Below the pieces are notes generated by a model. The model did no database searches and was not told the origin of the DNA. It was given only the letters and a program-made list of their open reading frames with translations. A program made the position numbers and the translations under genes. This document shows positions 35,891 through 45,329 of a DNA stretch of 64,000 nt, piece by piece. Source of the DNA: Mycolicibacterium pulveris (GTDB lineage Bacteria > Actinomycetota > Actinomycetes > Mycobacteriales > Mycobacteriaceae); contig NZ_AP022599.1 in NCBI RefSeq assembly GCF_010725725.1, positions 1,488,001 through 1,552,000 on the forward strand, given 5' to 3'. Position 1 is the first letter of the stretch, and each line of letters opens with the position of its first letter.

Positions 35891-35948
35891 CGAGCAGACG
35901 CCAATACCCCCAAATTCACGCTGAAATAGGGGTTTTCACGTCTGCTCG
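35891..35948. repeat. 58-bp palindromic element, family C copy 1
   Basis: Perfect 10-bp ends CGAGCAGACG and CGTCTGCTCG, with an inner ACCCC/GGGGT stem. Exactly 58 bp, like 63269-63326 which shares the ends but has a different centre. It lies between convergent genes, probably terminates both, and supplies the last ten residues and the stop of mgtA. Confidence 0.8.
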
Positions 35949-37055
35949 ACGGTGTTGGACCGCGGCGTAATGGTCGAGAAGCTCGTCGCATATGGCCGGC
36001 CAGGTACGACCGAGCACACTACGACGCGCGGCCACCGAATAACGTGCCCGTGCGGCGAGCAGGTGGTCGACGGCCGCGGGGAGGTCGGCCTCGAACGTCT
36101 CGACGGACAGCAGCAGCCCGGTGCGGTAGGGTGCCACCAGGTCGCGCGGACCGCCGGCGTTCGGGGCGACGACGGGCAGGCCGGAGGCCATCGCCTCCAG
36201 CACGGTCTGGCAGAACGTCTCATGTTCTCCGGGGTGAACGAACAGGTCCATCGAGGCGTAGGCGGCCGCCAGCTGCTCCCCGTACAGTGCGCCGGTGAAA
36301 ACCGCGGTGGGCATGAGTGTTTGGAGCTTCCTGCGGTCGATGCCGTCGCCGACGAGTACGAGTTGCAGGTCGTCGCGGGCGGCCAGGGCAGCCAACCGCT
36401 CGACGTGCTTTTCCGGGGCGAGCCGCCCGACGAACCCGACGATGGGCCTGCCGTCCGGTGACCATCGGCGGCGCACCGCGTCGTCGCGTGCTGAGGGAGC
36501 GAACCCGGTGACGTCGACGCCGCGCGCCCACTTGTGCACCCGCGGAATACGGTGTGCGCTCAGGTCTTCCATGGCGGAGGTGGACGGTGCCAGGGTGCGG
36601 TCGGCGCGGCTGTGCAGGTGCCGGGTCCAGGCCCACGCGGCGCGGGCGGCGAACCCGACGCCGTAGCTCTGCGCGAACCCGGCGATGTCTGTTTGGTATA
36701 CCGCGACGGTCGGTACCCCGAGCCGTCTTGCGGCGTGCAGGCCGCCGTAGCCCAGGAGCGCGGGTGAGGCCAAATGCACGACGTCAGGGTCGAATCCGCG
36801 CAGCACACCGACGATCCTGGGTCGCGGCACGCCCAGCGGTAGCGAAGTGACCCCGGGGAACATGCGTGACGGCACACGGTGCACCCGGATGCCGTCGTGC
36901 ACGCGGTCGGCGGGTGGTTGGCCGCGCGGGGTGTCAGGGGCGATGACGAGGGCTTCGTGGCCGGTGCGGCGAAGGTGCTCGAGTATCCGCAGCACCGAGT
37001 TCGTCACGCCGTTGATGTTCGGGAGGAAGGACTCTGCGACGATCGCAACGCGCAC
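35916..37055 (-). CDS. mgtA: GDP-mannose-dependent alpha-mannosyltransferase
   Basis: 379 residues, GT-B fold, GT4 family. N-terminal [20 protein letters not shown] and the C-terminal donor site [20 protein letters not shown] with the E-x7-E motif. It corresponds in place and length to M. tuberculosis MgtA (Rv0557, formerly PimB), which adds mannose to a glucuronosyl diacylglycerol and to lipomannan precursors. The final residues [10 protein letters not shown] come from the 58-bp palindrome at 35891-35948. Confidence 0.92.
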   Translation of the reverse strand: MRVAIVAESFLPNINGVTNSVLRILEHLRRTGHEALVIAPDTPRGQPPADRVHDGIRVHRVPSRMFPGVTSLPLGVPRPRIVGVLRGFDPDVVHLASPALLGYGGLHAARRLGVPTVAVYQTDIAGFAQSYGVGFAARAAWAWTRHLHSRADRTLAPSTSAMEDLSAHRIPRVHKWARGVDVTGFAPSARDDAVRRRWSPDGRPIVGFVGRLAPEKHVERLAALAARDDLQLVLVGDGIDRRKLQTLMPTAVFTGALYGEQLAAAYASMDLFVHPGEHETFCQTVLEAMASGLPVVAPNAGGPRDLVAPYRTGLLLSVETFEADLPAAVDHLLAARARYSVAARRSVLGRTWPAICDELLDHYAAVQHRRADVKTPISA

Positions 37056-37189
37056 ACCGCAATGGTCGCCGTCGCCGATGTCGGCAAGGTTGCATCGCGG
37101 CGTACGGCGGACGAAGACCCGGTGCCGACAACGGATGCGTCACCGTCGCTTCATCGAGTAGGGTGCGCACCAGAGAAAGGGCGGTTGAC

Positions 37190-37861
37190 ATGCGGATACC
37201 CCGTGTCCTGGCGTTGCTGGCGATCGGTGTGATGCTTGTCGCGCCGGGGTGCACCCGGCAGGTCGCCGGCACCGCGCAGCCCGATCCGGACAAGCCCCCG
37301 GTGGGGGTGAGCAAGGACGGCTTCGGCGTCGTCGCCGGATTCGAGAACGCGCCCGTGCGCATCGAGATCTTCACCGAGCCGCAGTGCACCCACTGTGCTG
37401 ACCTGCAGGCCGACTTCGGCGATCAGCTGGCCTATTACATCGGCGTCGGGCAGTTGAAGGTCACCTACCGTCCGCTGACGTTTCTCGACACCGAGTCCGA
37501 CGGGCATTCGGCGCGGGTGAGCAACGCGTTGTTCCTGGCCGCCGACGCCGAGGCGACAGGCGCCGAGTTCCAACGGTTCGTCCGGGAGCTGTGGATGCAT
37601 CAGGACCCGGGCGGCCCCGGCCCGAGCGACGATGACATGGCCGAGATGGCGCGGGACGCGGGGCTTCCCGGCAGCGTGGTCGATCGGGTGGCCACCGGCG
37701 GGTCCGCGGTGAACATCGCCGACATGGAGGTGTCGAACTTCGAGTACCTCTACGAGATCGATCCGTTGAGCACCGGTACGCCAACGGTTTTCGACCCGGT
37801 GACCGATGAGCGGCTCGACATCTATGACGATGACTGGTTGCTGAAGCTCATCCAGTCTTGA
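37190..37861 (+). CDS. DsbA-like thioredoxin-fold lipoprotein
   Basis: 223 residues. Lipobox APGC at the end of the signal peptide, then a thioredoxin-fold domain with the redox motif CTHC (EPQCTHCADLQADFGDQLAY) and a cis-proline region GTPTVF. Predicted envelope thiol oxidoreductase or disulfide carrier. The ATG follows AGAAAGG. It lies between mgtA and the DUF3592/menD group, convergent with the latter. Confidence 0.85.
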   Translation: MRIPRVLALLAIGVMLVAPGCTRQVAGTAQPDPDKPPVGVSKDGFGVVAGFENAPVRIEIFTEPQCTHCADLQADFGDQLAYYIGVGQLKVTYRPLTFLDTESDGHSARVSNALFLAADAEATGAEFQRFVRELWMHQDPGGPGPSDDDMAEMARDAGLPGSVVDRVATGGSAVNIADMEVSNFEYLYEIDPLSTGTPTVFDPVTDERLDIYDDDWLLKLIQS

Positions 37862-37881
37862 CCCGCGCGCGCCCACCTTGC

Positions 37882-37951
37882 GCCGAGATCGACGAAATGG
37901 CGAAAACTACTCGCACTTTCCCGCCCGTGTGTCCCCTTGGGTGCTTTGAAC
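37882..37951 (+). repeat. dispersed intergenic repeat, family D copy 2
   Basis: About 80 percent identical over 60 bases to 25611-25680. Here the element runs into the end of the DUF3592 gene and encodes its last 14 residues and stop codon. Confidence 0.7.
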
Positions 37952-38452
37952 CGCCTCGATGCGGCGCTGCGCCAGGCCGGTCGCGGCCAGCGCCATCCCC
38001 GCGATCACCCAACCCACCACCGCGATCGAACCGGCCGGGATGATCGCCAACGCCGCGTTACGGTCCTGCACCCGCACCAGATCCGGGTCGTTGCGGTCGT
38101 ATTCGACATAGATCCGCATCCCCGCCTCCAGCTCCGACGGATACAGCACCCCCAACTCCGGCCGATACGTCACCCGGTCCGGCGTGACGAACTCGATCGT
38201 CGAGCGGCGCGGGCCCGCGCTGAGCACCTCGGCCTCCGCGACCCCCATGTGCCGCTCGATCTGGCGGTCGTTGCGCCACGCGCCCAACACCATCAGCACC
38301 GACTGCAGCGTCACCAGGCACGCCACCACCACGATCGCGATGCGGATGCGCCGAAACACCCGTTGGGTCCGCGACCCGTTCGGCTCAGCCGACAAGTTCG
38401 GAATCATGGTGCGCACCACAGCGATCGGATTCCTCAGCTTGCCGACGTTCAC
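37907..38452 (-). CDS. DUF3592-type membrane protein downstream of menD
   Basis: 181 residues from GTG 38452, overlapping the menD stop by four bases. Two membrane helices (about residues 41-60 and 139-160) enclose a small domain ([20 protein letters not shown]) typical of DUF3592. Corresponds in place to M. tuberculosis Rv0556. The C-terminal [11 protein letters not shown] is read from a dispersed repeat. Role unknown; co-transcribed with menD. Confidence 0.8.
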   Translation of the reverse strand: MNVGKLRNPIAVVRTMIPNLSAEPNGSRTQRVFRRIRIAIVVVACLVTLQSVLMVLGAWRNDRQIERHMGVAEAEVLSAGPRRSTIEFVTPDRVTYRPELGVLYPSELEAGMRIYVEYDRNDPDLVRVQDRNAALAIIPAGSIAVVGWVIAGMALAATGLAQRRIEAVQSTQGDTRAGKCE

Positions 38453-40098
38453 AGCGCCGCCTTGATCGACGCGTGCAGCGCCCGCAGCGAGGACCGGTCT
38501 GCCTTCACCTCCAGCACCCGCATCCCCTCGTGCGGCTCGTCGAGCGCCGGGGCCAGATCGTTCACCTCCAGCTGGCGGCTCTCCACGTGATACGCCCGGC
38601 ACAACGCGCCGACGTCCACGTCGTGCGGGGTGCCGAAGATCCGCGAGGACACATCGGAGAACCGCGGATCGCCCTGCTCGAGCAGTTCGAAGATGCCGCC
38701 TCCGTTGTCGTTAGACACCACGATGGTCAGGTTGCGCGGGGTGGGCTCGGTCGGCCCGATCAGCAGACCGGAACTGTCGTGCACGAACGTCAGGTCGCCG
38801 AGGAGCGCGACCGTGCGGCCGCCGCCGGTCGTCCGCTCGTGGGCCAGCGCCGCCCCGATCGCCGTCGACACCGTGCCGTCGATGCCGGCCACGCCCCGGT
38901 TGGAGCGCACCTTGATGCCGTGCGGGTTCAGCCCCACCAACGCCGCGTCGCGTACCGGGTTGGACGCGCCGAGCACCAGCTGGTCCCCCGGCCGCAGCGC
39001 GTCGGCCACCGCCGCGGCCACGTGCAGCCCCGTCGTCAGCGGGTGGGTCCTGAGCTGGTTTCGCACCGCGTCCACGGCATGCCGGTTGAACTCTTCGCAG
39101 CGCTTCAACCAGGCCGGATGCGGCGCGCCCGTGGTGACCGCGCGGGTGCCGGTGGCCTGCGAGTTGCCGGACACGTCGGGCCAGCGCGGGCCGGTGGTCA
39201 GCGCGTAGACGGGCACCGACGGGTCGGCCAGCAGCGCCGACACCGGCCGGTGCAGCGTCGGGCGGCCCAGCATGATGACCTGCTTGGGGTGGATCAGCGG
39301 CAACGCCAGCGGATGCAGCGGATTGGCCGGGGGCGGCGCGGTCGGCTCGGCGACGGTGGGCAGCGCCGCGAGGTTGGGGTGCTCGCCGGCGCCGTGACCG
39401 GCGATGACGACGGTGTCGGGCGTCAGGTCGATGTCCAGCGGCTGGTCGAACGTGACGGGCGGGGTGTACGTCCACGGCTTGCCGCCGCGGCGGCCCTCCG
39501 GCGCGTAGCCGAGGCTGTCGCGCGCTTCGCTGGCGTCGGGCACCAGCGGTTCTCGCAGCGGAATGTCGAACTGCACCGGACCTGCATTGGCTGAGCGAGA
39601 TCCCATGGCCGCCACCAGAACTCGGCACGTCGCCGAACGCCACTGCGCGTTGAGCTCGGCCATCCGCTCGGTCGCGTCCTCCGCGAGGCCCAGGCTGATC
39701 GACGCGCGTACCTGGGTGCCGAAGTAGCCGAGCTGCTCGAACGTCTGGTTCGCGCCGGTGCCCAACAGCTCATAGGGCCGGTTGGCGCTCAGCACGATCA
39801 GCGGCACCCGCGCGTAGTTGGCCTCCACCACCGCCGGGCCCAGGTTGGCCACCGCGGTGCCCGACGTCATCGCCACACACACCGGCGCCTGCTCGGCCAC
39901 GGCCAGCCCGATCGCCAGAAAGCCCGCGGTGCGCTCGTCGATGCGCACGTGCAGCCGGATGCGGCCGGTCCGGTCGGCGTCCTGCAGCGCGAACGCCAGC
40001 GGCGCGTTGCGCGACCCCGGGCACAGCACGACGTCTCGTACGCCGCCGCGAATGAGCTCGTCGACGACCACGCGGGCCTGCGCGGTCGATGGGTTCAC
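38449..40098 (-). CDS. menD: SEPHCHC synthase MenD
   Basis: 549 residues, thiamine-diphosphate enzyme that joins isochorismate and 2-oxoglutarate early in menaquinone synthesis. N-terminal [16 protein letters not shown] and the glutamate in [17 protein letters not shown], then the Mg/ThDP region [17 protein letters not shown] with [17 protein letters not shown] 40098 overlaps the bpoC stop (GTGA). Operon order: bpoC, menD, DUF3592 protein. Confidence 0.95.
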   Translation of the reverse strand: MNPSTAQARVVVDELIRGGVRDVVLCPGSRNAPLAFALQDADRTGRIRLHVRIDERTAGFLAIGLAVAEQAPVCVAMTSGTAVANLGPAVVEANYARVPLIVLSANRPYELLGTGANQTFEQLGYFGTQVRASISLGLAEDATERMAELNAQWRSATCRVLVAAMGSRSANAGPVQFDIPLREPLVPDASEARDSLGYAPEGRRGGKPWTYTPPVTFDQPLDIDLTPDTVVIAGHGAGEHPNLAALPTVAEPTAPPPANPLHPLALPLIHPKQVIMLGRPTLHRPVSALLADPSVPVYALTTGPRWPDVSGNSQATGTRAVTTGAPHPAWLKRCEEFNRHAVDAVRNQLRTHPLTTGLHVAAAVADALRPGDQLVLGASNPVRDAALVGLNPHGIKVRSNRGVAGIDGTVSTAIGAALAHERTTGGGRTVALLGDLTFVHDSSGLLIGPTEPTPRNLTIVVSNDNGGGIFELLEQGDPRFSDVSSRIFGTPHDVDVGALCRAYHVESRQLEVNDLAPALDEPHEGMRVLEVKADRSSLRALHASIKAAL

Positions 40099-40883
40099 GG
40101 CTCCAGACTATCGGCGAAGAACTTCAGCACCGCCTCGTTGACCAGCTGCGGCTGCTCGATGAAGCCCAGGTGGCCGGTGTCGGGAACCTCCAGGTAGCGC
40201 CCGTTGGGGATGGCGTCGGCGACCTCGCGGCCCAGGTGCGGCGGCATCACCACGTCGTCGGCGAACCCGATGACCAGCGTCGGGTGCGTGATGGCGCGGT
40301 ACGCGGGCAGCCGGTTGTCCTCCGGTATGACACCGAACTGGGCCTGCAGACCCGGCGTGATCTTGGTCGGCCACATCGTGAACATGTCGAGCCAGTCGCG
40401 CACCTTCGCGTCGTCGTTGAGGGTCTTCGGCGAAAAGCTCTCCAGCAGACGGATTTTCGCGTCGTAGCGGGGTGGCAGCCGGACACCGGAGTCGAACAGC
40501 TCCCGCTCGGCGGCGCGGAAGAACTCGCGGGTGCGGTCGGTGCGGCCGCGGGTGGCCAGCAGCACCGCGCGGTCGACGAGCTCCGGGCGTGCCAGCAGTA
40601 GTTCCTGGGCGATGAACGAGCCCATCGACACCCCCACCAGGCGCACCGGCGCGGCGTCGAGCTTCTCGATCAGCGCGGCGGTGTCGGCGACCATCGTCTC
40701 GATGGTGAAGCCGCTGGCCTGCTCGGTCGCGCCCACGCCGCGGTTGTCGAAGGTGATGCAGCGATAGCCGGCCCGCTGAAACTCGGGCACCTGATGCAGA
40801 TGCCAGGTCCGGCCGGCTCCGCCGCGCCCGGCGATGAACAGGACAGCGGGGCCGCTACCGCGGTCGTCATAGGCCAAATTCAC
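40095..40883 (-). CDS. bpoC: alpha/beta hydrolase BpoC (MenH candidate)
   Basis: 262 residues from GTG 40883. Opening [20 protein letters not shown], nucleophile elbow [10 protein letters not shown], acid FADDVVMPP and histidine DTGHLGFIE. It corresponds to M. tuberculosis Rv0554 (BpoC), annotated as a peroxidase but with a MenH-like position just before menD, so SHCHC synthase activity is plausible. The open frame continues upstream through a 53-bp palindrome and is discounted. Confidence 0.88.
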   Translation of the reverse strand: MNLAYDDRGSGPAVLFIAGRGGAGRTWHLHQVPEFQRAGYRCITFDNRGVGATEQASGFTIETMVADTAALIEKLDAAPVRLVGVSMGSFIAQELLLARPELVDRAVLLATRGRTDRTREFFRAAERELFDSGVRLPPRYDAKIRLLESFSPKTLNDDAKVRDWLDMFTMWPTKITPGLQAQFGVIPEDNRLPAYRAITHPTLVIGFADDVVMPPHLGREVADAIPNGRYLEVPDTGHLGFIEQPQLVNEAVLKFFADSLEP

Positions 40884-40903
40884 GCTGACGACCGTATCTC
40901 GCG

Positions 40904-40956
40904 GCGATTTCGGCGCGGATATCGCCCGCTGCGGGGCATGAGCGCGCCGAAATCGC
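40904..40956 (+). repeat. 53-bp palindromic element, family A copy 1
   Basis: Perfect 14-bp arms GCGATTTCGGCGCG and CGCGCCGAAATCGC. It lies between two divergent gene starts, so it cannot be serving as a terminator for either gene. Same orientation as the copy at 41842-41894. Confidence 0.85.
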
Positions 40957-40998
40957 CGGAAGTGGAACCGCGGCGCCGCCGCGCGCGTCCGAACAACC

Positions 40999-41880
40999 AT
41001 GATCGATGACTACCTGCGCCGTCATGACGGCGTAATCACGCTTGCGCAGGCGCGCAGGGCCGGCCTGACCCAAAAAGTCGTGCAGCGACGCGTGGCCTCC
41101 GGGCATTGGCGCAGGTGCACGCCCGGGGTGTACTTCGTCGAAGATCGGCCTTTCACCGACGCCGCACGTATTCGCGCGGCGGTGTGGGGCTACGGCCCGC
41201 AGGCTGCGGCGAGCGGCCTCACCGCCGCCTGGTGGCACGGTCTCACGAGGTTCACCCCGGAACTCGTCGAAGTCACCGTCCCTCGGAACAGTCACGGACG
41301 CAGCCATGACGGATGCCGGGTGCGGCGGCGCGACCTCGAGCCGCCAGACGTCGTCGAGCGAAACGGGCTTCGGCTGACGGCGCTGGATCTGACGGTGCTC
41401 GAAGCCGCCGTCCAGCGCGGCGGTGGAGCGAGGTTGATGGATTCTGCGCTACAGCGCCGTGTCGAGCTGGGCCAGTTGTGGCGGACACATCTGCGCAACA
41501 AGGGCCGGTACGGATCGCCACGAGCGCGCCGACTATTGCTCGCGGCGTCGGACGGCGCCCGGTCAGAGGCCGAGAGGCTGCTGCTCAGGCTGCTCCGCAA
41601 CGCGCGCATCACCGGGTGGAAGGCGAACTACGCATTCGGCCCGTACCAGATCGATGTCGCGTTCGCGGTGCTGAAAATCGCGATCGAGGTCGATGGCTGG
41701 GCATTCCACAGTGACGAGGAGGCGTTCCAGCACGACCGGACACGCCAGAACCATCTGATTCTGTACGGCTGGCAGGTCCTGCGCTTTACCTGGCTGGACC
41801 TCGTCGAGTATCCGCAGCGGGTCCTCGCCGCCATCCGCTCGGCGATCTCGGCGCGCTCACGGACGCTGGCGGGGCATTAG
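40999..41880 (+). CDS. AbiEi-like N-terminal domain fused to DUF559 nuclease-like domain
   Basis: 293 residues. The N-terminal part (DDYLRRHDGVITLAQARRAG, then GVYFVED) is the wHTH seen in AbiEi-type antitoxins. The C-terminal DUF559/Vsr-like PD-(D/E)XK domain shows YQIDVAFAVLKIAIEVDG, with the Asp, Glu and Asp in the expected order, then WQVLRFTW. Common in actinobacteria; a defence or DNA-repair role is only suspected. It stands alone between two 53-bp palindromes, and its last 12 residues and stop are read from the second one. Confidence 0.75.
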   Translation: MIDDYLRRHDGVITLAQARRAGLTQKVVQRRVASGHWRRCTPGVYFVEDRPFTDAARIRAAVWGYGPQAAASGLTAAWWHGLTRFTPELVEVTVPRNSHGRSHDGCRVRRRDLEPPDVVERNGLRLTALDLTVLEAAVQRGGGARLMDSALQRRVELGQLWRTHLRNKGRYGSPRARRLLLAASDGARSEAERLLLRLLRNARITGWKANYAFGPYQIDVAFAVLKIAIEVDGWAFHSDEEAFQHDRTRQNHLILYGWQVLRFTWLDLVEYPQRVLAAIRSAISARSRTLAGH

Positions 41881-41894
41881 CGCGCCGAAATCGC
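41842..41894 (+). repeat. 53-bp palindromic element, family A copy 2
   Basis: Arms GCGATCTCGGCGCG and CGCGCCGAAATCGC (one mismatch) at the junction of two convergent genes. Read on either strand it encodes AISAR; the plus-strand gene stops at 41880 and the minus-strand gene at 41877, both inside the element. Confidence 0.85.
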
Positions 41895-42599
41895 CCGTTG
41901 CCGCGCCCGCTTGATCGCGGCACCCCACACCAGCTTCACCGTGGGCGCCAGCTGGTGCTGCTTGACCATGTCCCTGGTCAGCAGCGCCGATGCGGCCGCC
42001 TTGGTGGCCACCGACGCCTTGGAGGTATGCCCGGAGTCGAACGGGGGCTGCGGGTCGTATTCGATGACCAGCTGCACCGCCTTGGCCTTGGCCTCCCCGC
42101 CGATCTGCCCGCACAGCCAGAGCCCCAGGTCGATGCCCGCCGAGACGCCGGCCGCGGTGACGATCTTGCCCTCGCGCACGATCCGCTGATCGCCCACCGG
42201 CTCGACGCCGAACGAGCGCAGCGGCTGCAGCGCCATCCAGTGCGACGTGGCCCGACACCCCTCCAGCACACCCGCCGCGGCCAGGATCACCGAGCCCGAG
42301 CACACAGAGGTCGTCCAGGTCGACGTCTGGTGGGCCCGCCGGACCCAGTCGAGCACCTTCTCGTCGCGGGCGTGCTCGAAGGTCGCCCCGCCGCCGGGCA
42401 CCAGCACGATGTCGGGCGACGGCGTCTCGTCGAACGAGTGGGTGGCGCCGATGAGCAGCACCCCCGAGTCGGCGGCGACGGGCCCGGGCTCATGCCACAC
42501 AAACCGCACCTCGGTGTCGGGCAGGTTGCGCAGCACCTCGTAGGGGCCGATGAAGTCCAGCGCGGTGTAGCCGGGGTACACCATGATCGCGATCTGCAT
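41877..42599 (-). CDS. DJ-1/PfpI family protein (isonitrile-hydratase-like)
   Basis: 240 residues with a glutamine-amidotransferase-like fold. The nucleophile cysteine lies in TTSVCSGSVILAAAG after the VLVPGGG loop. Relatives include isonitrile hydratase and DJ-1 glyoxalases. It lies 12 bases after the GlxA-type regulator on the same strand, so it is probably that regulator's target. The C-terminal AISAR and stop come from a 53-bp palindrome. Confidence 0.85.
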   Translation of the reverse strand: MQIAIMVYPGYTALDFIGPYEVLRNLPDTEVRFVWHEPGPVAADSGVLLIGATHSFDETPSPDIVLVPGGGATFEHARDEKVLDWVRRAHQTSTWTTSVCSGSVILAAAGVLEGCRATSHWMALQPLRSFGVEPVGDQRIVREGKIVTAAGVSAGIDLGLWLCGQIGGEAKAKAVQLVIEYDPQPPFDSGHTSKASVATKAAASALLTRDMVKQHQLAPTVKLVWGAAIKRARQRAISAR

Positions 42600-42611
42600 G
42601 TGGCCTCCTTG

Positions 42612-43571
42612 TCAGGCGAACGTCTTGCGGTACTGGTCGGGCGAAACCCCGAGCCGACGAACGAAGTTGCGGCGCAACGTTTCCGCGGTGCCCAAGCCGC
42701 ACCGGGCGGCGATCACGGTGAGCGTGTCGTCGGTCTCCTCGAGCTGGCGGCGCGCGGCCTCGGTGCGGATCCGTTCGACATAGGCGCCGGGCGCCTCGCC
42801 GACCTCCTCGGTGAACAGCCGGGTGAAGTGACGCGGGCTCATCGCTGCGCGGCGCGCCAACTCCGGAACACTGTGCGGCCCACCGGGTTCGGTCTCGATG
42901 GCTTCCTGCACCCGCCGGATCGGGGTGCGCTTGGCCCGCGGCATCCACACCGGCGCGGCGAACTGCGTCTGCCCGCCGGGTCTGCGCAGGTACAGCACCA
43001 GCCAGCGCGCCACGGTCTGCGCGACGTCGGTGCCGTGGTCGTCCTCGACCAGCGACAGCGCCAGGTCGATGCCCGCGGTGACGCCCGCGGCGGTCCAGAT
43101 GCGCTCGTTGCTACGCACAAAAATCGGATCCGGATCGACTGCCACCGAAGGGAATTCACGTGCCAGCCGGTCGGCGAACGCCCAGTGCGTGGTGACCGGG
43201 CAACCGTCGAGCAGCCCGGCCTGGGCGGCCAGGAACGCGCCCGTGCAGACGGTGACGACGCGGCGCGCGTGCTGCGCGACCGCCTGGATCCAGGCGATGA
43301 CGTCGACGTTGGCGCGGGTCTGGTCCACGCCGAAACCGCCGGGCAGGATCAGCGTGTCGACGGGCTCGCCCGGGTCGGGCAGGGGCTGCGCGGCCAGCGC
43401 CAGCCCAGTGCCGGTGGTTGCGGGATGGCCGCCCTCGGTCACCACGCGCACCGTGTAGCCGTCGCGGCCGTGGGCGCCCAAATACGTCGAGGCGCCGCTG
43501 AACACCTCGTGCGGGCCGACCAGGTCCAGCGCCTGGACACCCGGATAGCCGAGGATCAGCACCGATCGCAC
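42612..43571 (-). CDS. GlxA-type AraC family regulator with DJ-1/PfpI domain
   Basis: 319 residues: N-terminal PfpI-like domain (about 1-190) with VTVCTGAFLAAQAG, and C-terminal AraC DNA-binding domain with two helix-turn-helices (RRAAMSPRHFTRLF and ARCGLGTAETLRRNFVRRLG). GTG start at 43571. Probably controls the adjacent DJ-1-like gene. Not part of the conserved menaquinone order; it sits between bpoC and menC. Confidence 0.88.
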   Translation of the reverse strand: MRSVLILGYPGVQALDLVGPHEVFSGASTYLGAHGRDGYTVRVVTEGGHPATTGTGLALAAQPLPDPGEPVDTLILPGGFGVDQTRANVDVIAWIQAVAQHARRVVTVCTGAFLAAQAGLLDGCPVTTHWAFADRLAREFPSVAVDPDPIFVRSNERIWTAAGVTAGIDLALSLVEDDHGTDVAQTVARWLVLYLRRPGGQTQFAAPVWMPRAKRTPIRRVQEAIETEPGGPHSVPELARRAAMSPRHFTRLFTEEVGEAPGAYVERIRTEAARRQLEETDDTLTVIAARCGLGTAETLRRNFVRRLGVSPDQYRKTFA

Positions 43572-43625
43572 GTCACCCAGTGTCGTGCACCCGCGCGATG
43601 GCGTCTATGCCATGCATCCCACAGA

Positions 43626-44591
43626 TTAGGACAGGAGCGGGTGGCAGGTCCGCACCCGGCCGATCCACCACTGCCTGCGGTCGGGGGCGGCGGCCAGCGC
43701 CTCCAGCCGGGCCGGGTCCGGCACGACGGGCCGCACCGGCAGCGTCCCGTCGTCGAGCGCGAACGGTTCGGCGACGTCCTCGACGAACAACCCGCCGGTG
43801 CCCAGCCCGCAGGCGTGGGGCAGGTCCGGCAGCGCCGCGGCGGCCAGCAGCCCGCGCCCGATGCCCACCGCCGTGTCCAGCGCGCTGGACACCACGATCG
43901 GGATGTCGATCTGCGCGGCGATGTCCAGCAGCCGCGCCACCCCGCCCAGCGGCGCCACCTTGAGCACCGCGACGTCGGCGGCGTGCGCGCGCACCACGTG
44001 CAGCGGGTCGTCGGCCTTGCGGATGCTCTCGTCGGCGGCGACCGGCACGTCGATGCGGCGGCGCAGCTCGGCCAGCTCCGTGACCGATGAGCACGGCTGT
44101 TCGAGGTACTCCAGTGGCCCGTCGGCGGTCAGCGCTGCTGCGGCGGCGACGGCCTCGGTGACGCTCCAACCGCCGTTGGCGTCGACCCGCACGGTCGGCA
44201 CGTGGGCGCGCACGGCGTTGACGCGTGCGACGTCGTCGGCCAGGGTCTGGCCGGGTTCGGCGACCTTCACCTTCGCCGTCGTCGCCCCGGGAAAGCGCGC
44301 CAGCACCTCGGGCACCTGCGCGGGTGCGACCGCGGGCACGGTGGCGTTGATCGGGACGCGGTCACGGCGCGGCGGCGGCGACGGGCGGTAGGCGGCCTCG
44401 ATCGCCGCCGCCAGCCAGTGCGCGGCCTCGGGCGGCTCGTATTCGACAAACGCGCCGAACTCGCCCCAGCCGGTCGGCCCGTCGATCAGCGCGGCCTCGC
44501 GAACGGTGATGCCGCGGAACCGAACTCGCATCGGTAGTGCGACGACGTGCATGCGGTCCAGAAGGTCGTCGAGCTCCGGCATGTCGTCCAT
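43626..44591 (-). CDS. menC: o-succinylbenzoate synthase
   Basis: 321 residues, enolase superfamily. Converts SHCHC to o-succinylbenzoate in menaquinone synthesis. Lysine motif TAKVKVAEPG, metal ligands in VRVDANGG, EYLEQPC and VAADESIRK, and second lysine AVLKVAPLGG. Start ATG 44591 or 44582. Compared with M. tuberculosis, it is separated from bpoC/menD by three inserted genes. Confidence 0.94.
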   Translation of the reverse strand: MDDMPELDDLLDRMHVVALPMRVRFRGITVREAALIDGPTGWGEFGAFVEYEPPEAAHWLAAAIEAAYRPSPPPRRDRVPINATVPAVAPAQVPEVLARFPGATTAKVKVAEPGQTLADDVARVNAVRAHVPTVRVDANGGWSVTEAVAAAAALTADGPLEYLEQPCSSVTELAELRRRIDVPVAADESIRKADDPLHVVRAHAADVAVLKVAPLGGVARLLDIAAQIDIPIVVSSALDTAVGIGRGLLAAAALPDLPHACGLGTGGLFVEDVAEPFALDDGTLPVRPVVPDPARLEALAAAPDRRQWWIGRVRTCHPLLS

Positions 44592-44700
44592 ACTGCCGCA
44601 CCGCCGATGTTTAGTTCTGGGCGCAACCGGCAAATTCTGAGGCGAACATTTCGAGTGCGAGGAGAACTGTGCCGTTTCCCACCGTGGTAGGGAGCCGACG

Positions 44701-45321
44701 ATGATGCGGCTGCTCGAGATTCCCATGCAGATCGCGGAATCCGTGTTGTCGATCGTGGGCATCCGGGTGGGCACCGAAGAGCCCCACTATGTGGGTACCC
44801 AGCTCACGGACAGCGTGGAGATCCGGCGGTACGGTCCGCGGATCGCCGCGGAGACCACGGTGACCGCCGACGAGGACCGCGCCCGCTACATCGGTTTTCG
44901 ACGCCTCGCCGGGTACATCTTCGGCGGCAATCACCGCGACGAGAAGATCGCGATGACCGCGCCGGTCAGCCAGCAGTCACGCGAGAAGATTGCGATGACG
45001 GCGCCGGTGGCGCAGGCCCGAAACGGTGACCACTCGACGATCCGGTTCTACCTGCCGTCGAAGTGGACGATGGACACCTTGCCGACCCCGGATGACGACG
45101 AGGTGCGGTTGGTGACCGTGCCGGGTGAGACGGTCGCGGTGTTGCGGTTCAGCGGCGACCGCAGCGCGCACGCCGTCGCTGCCCGGACGCAGGAACTTTC
45201 GGAGGTGTTACGCGCCAACGCGATCGAGGTCGCCGGGCCGGCACAGGCCTGGTTCTACGACCCGCCCTGGACGCTGCCGTTTCGCCGCCGCAACGAGATC
45301 GCGATCCCGGTGCGCCAGTAG
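44701..45321 (+). CDS. SOUL-family heme-binding-like protein
   Basis: 206 residues. The family hallmark EKIAMTAPV appears twice (about residues 81 and 94), as is normal for SOUL proteins, followed by RFYLPSKWTMDTLPTPDD and AQAWFYDPPWTLPFRRRNEI. Hydrophobic N terminus but no clear signal peptide. It may bind heme or a porphyrin; no partner is visible. It is convergent with the next ligase gene, 8 bases apart. Confidence 0.9.
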   Translation: MMRLLEIPMQIAESVLSIVGIRVGTEEPHYVGTQLTDSVEIRRYGPRIAAETTVTADEDRARYIGFRRLAGYIFGGNHRDEKIAMTAPVSQQSREKIAMTAPVAQARNGDHSTIRFYLPSKWTMDTLPTPDDDEVRLVTVPGETVAVLRFSGDRSAHAVAARTQELSEVLRANAIEVAGPAQAWFYDPPWTLPFRRRNEIAIPVRQ

Positions 45322-45329
45322 CTCGGTCC

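Noticed and set aside
40874..40888. 15-base match (CCAAATTCACGCTGA) to the centre of the element at 35891
   Set aside because: At 40874 it is the start of bpoC coding sequence; likely chance.
41898..44090. 730-codon plus-strand open frame
   Set aside because: Antisense to the DJ-1, GlxA and menC genes; composition is shadow-like and no domain is visible.
44938..45012. Internal repeat EKIAMTAPV in the SOUL protein
   Set aside because: Two copies of this motif are normal for SOUL-family proteins.
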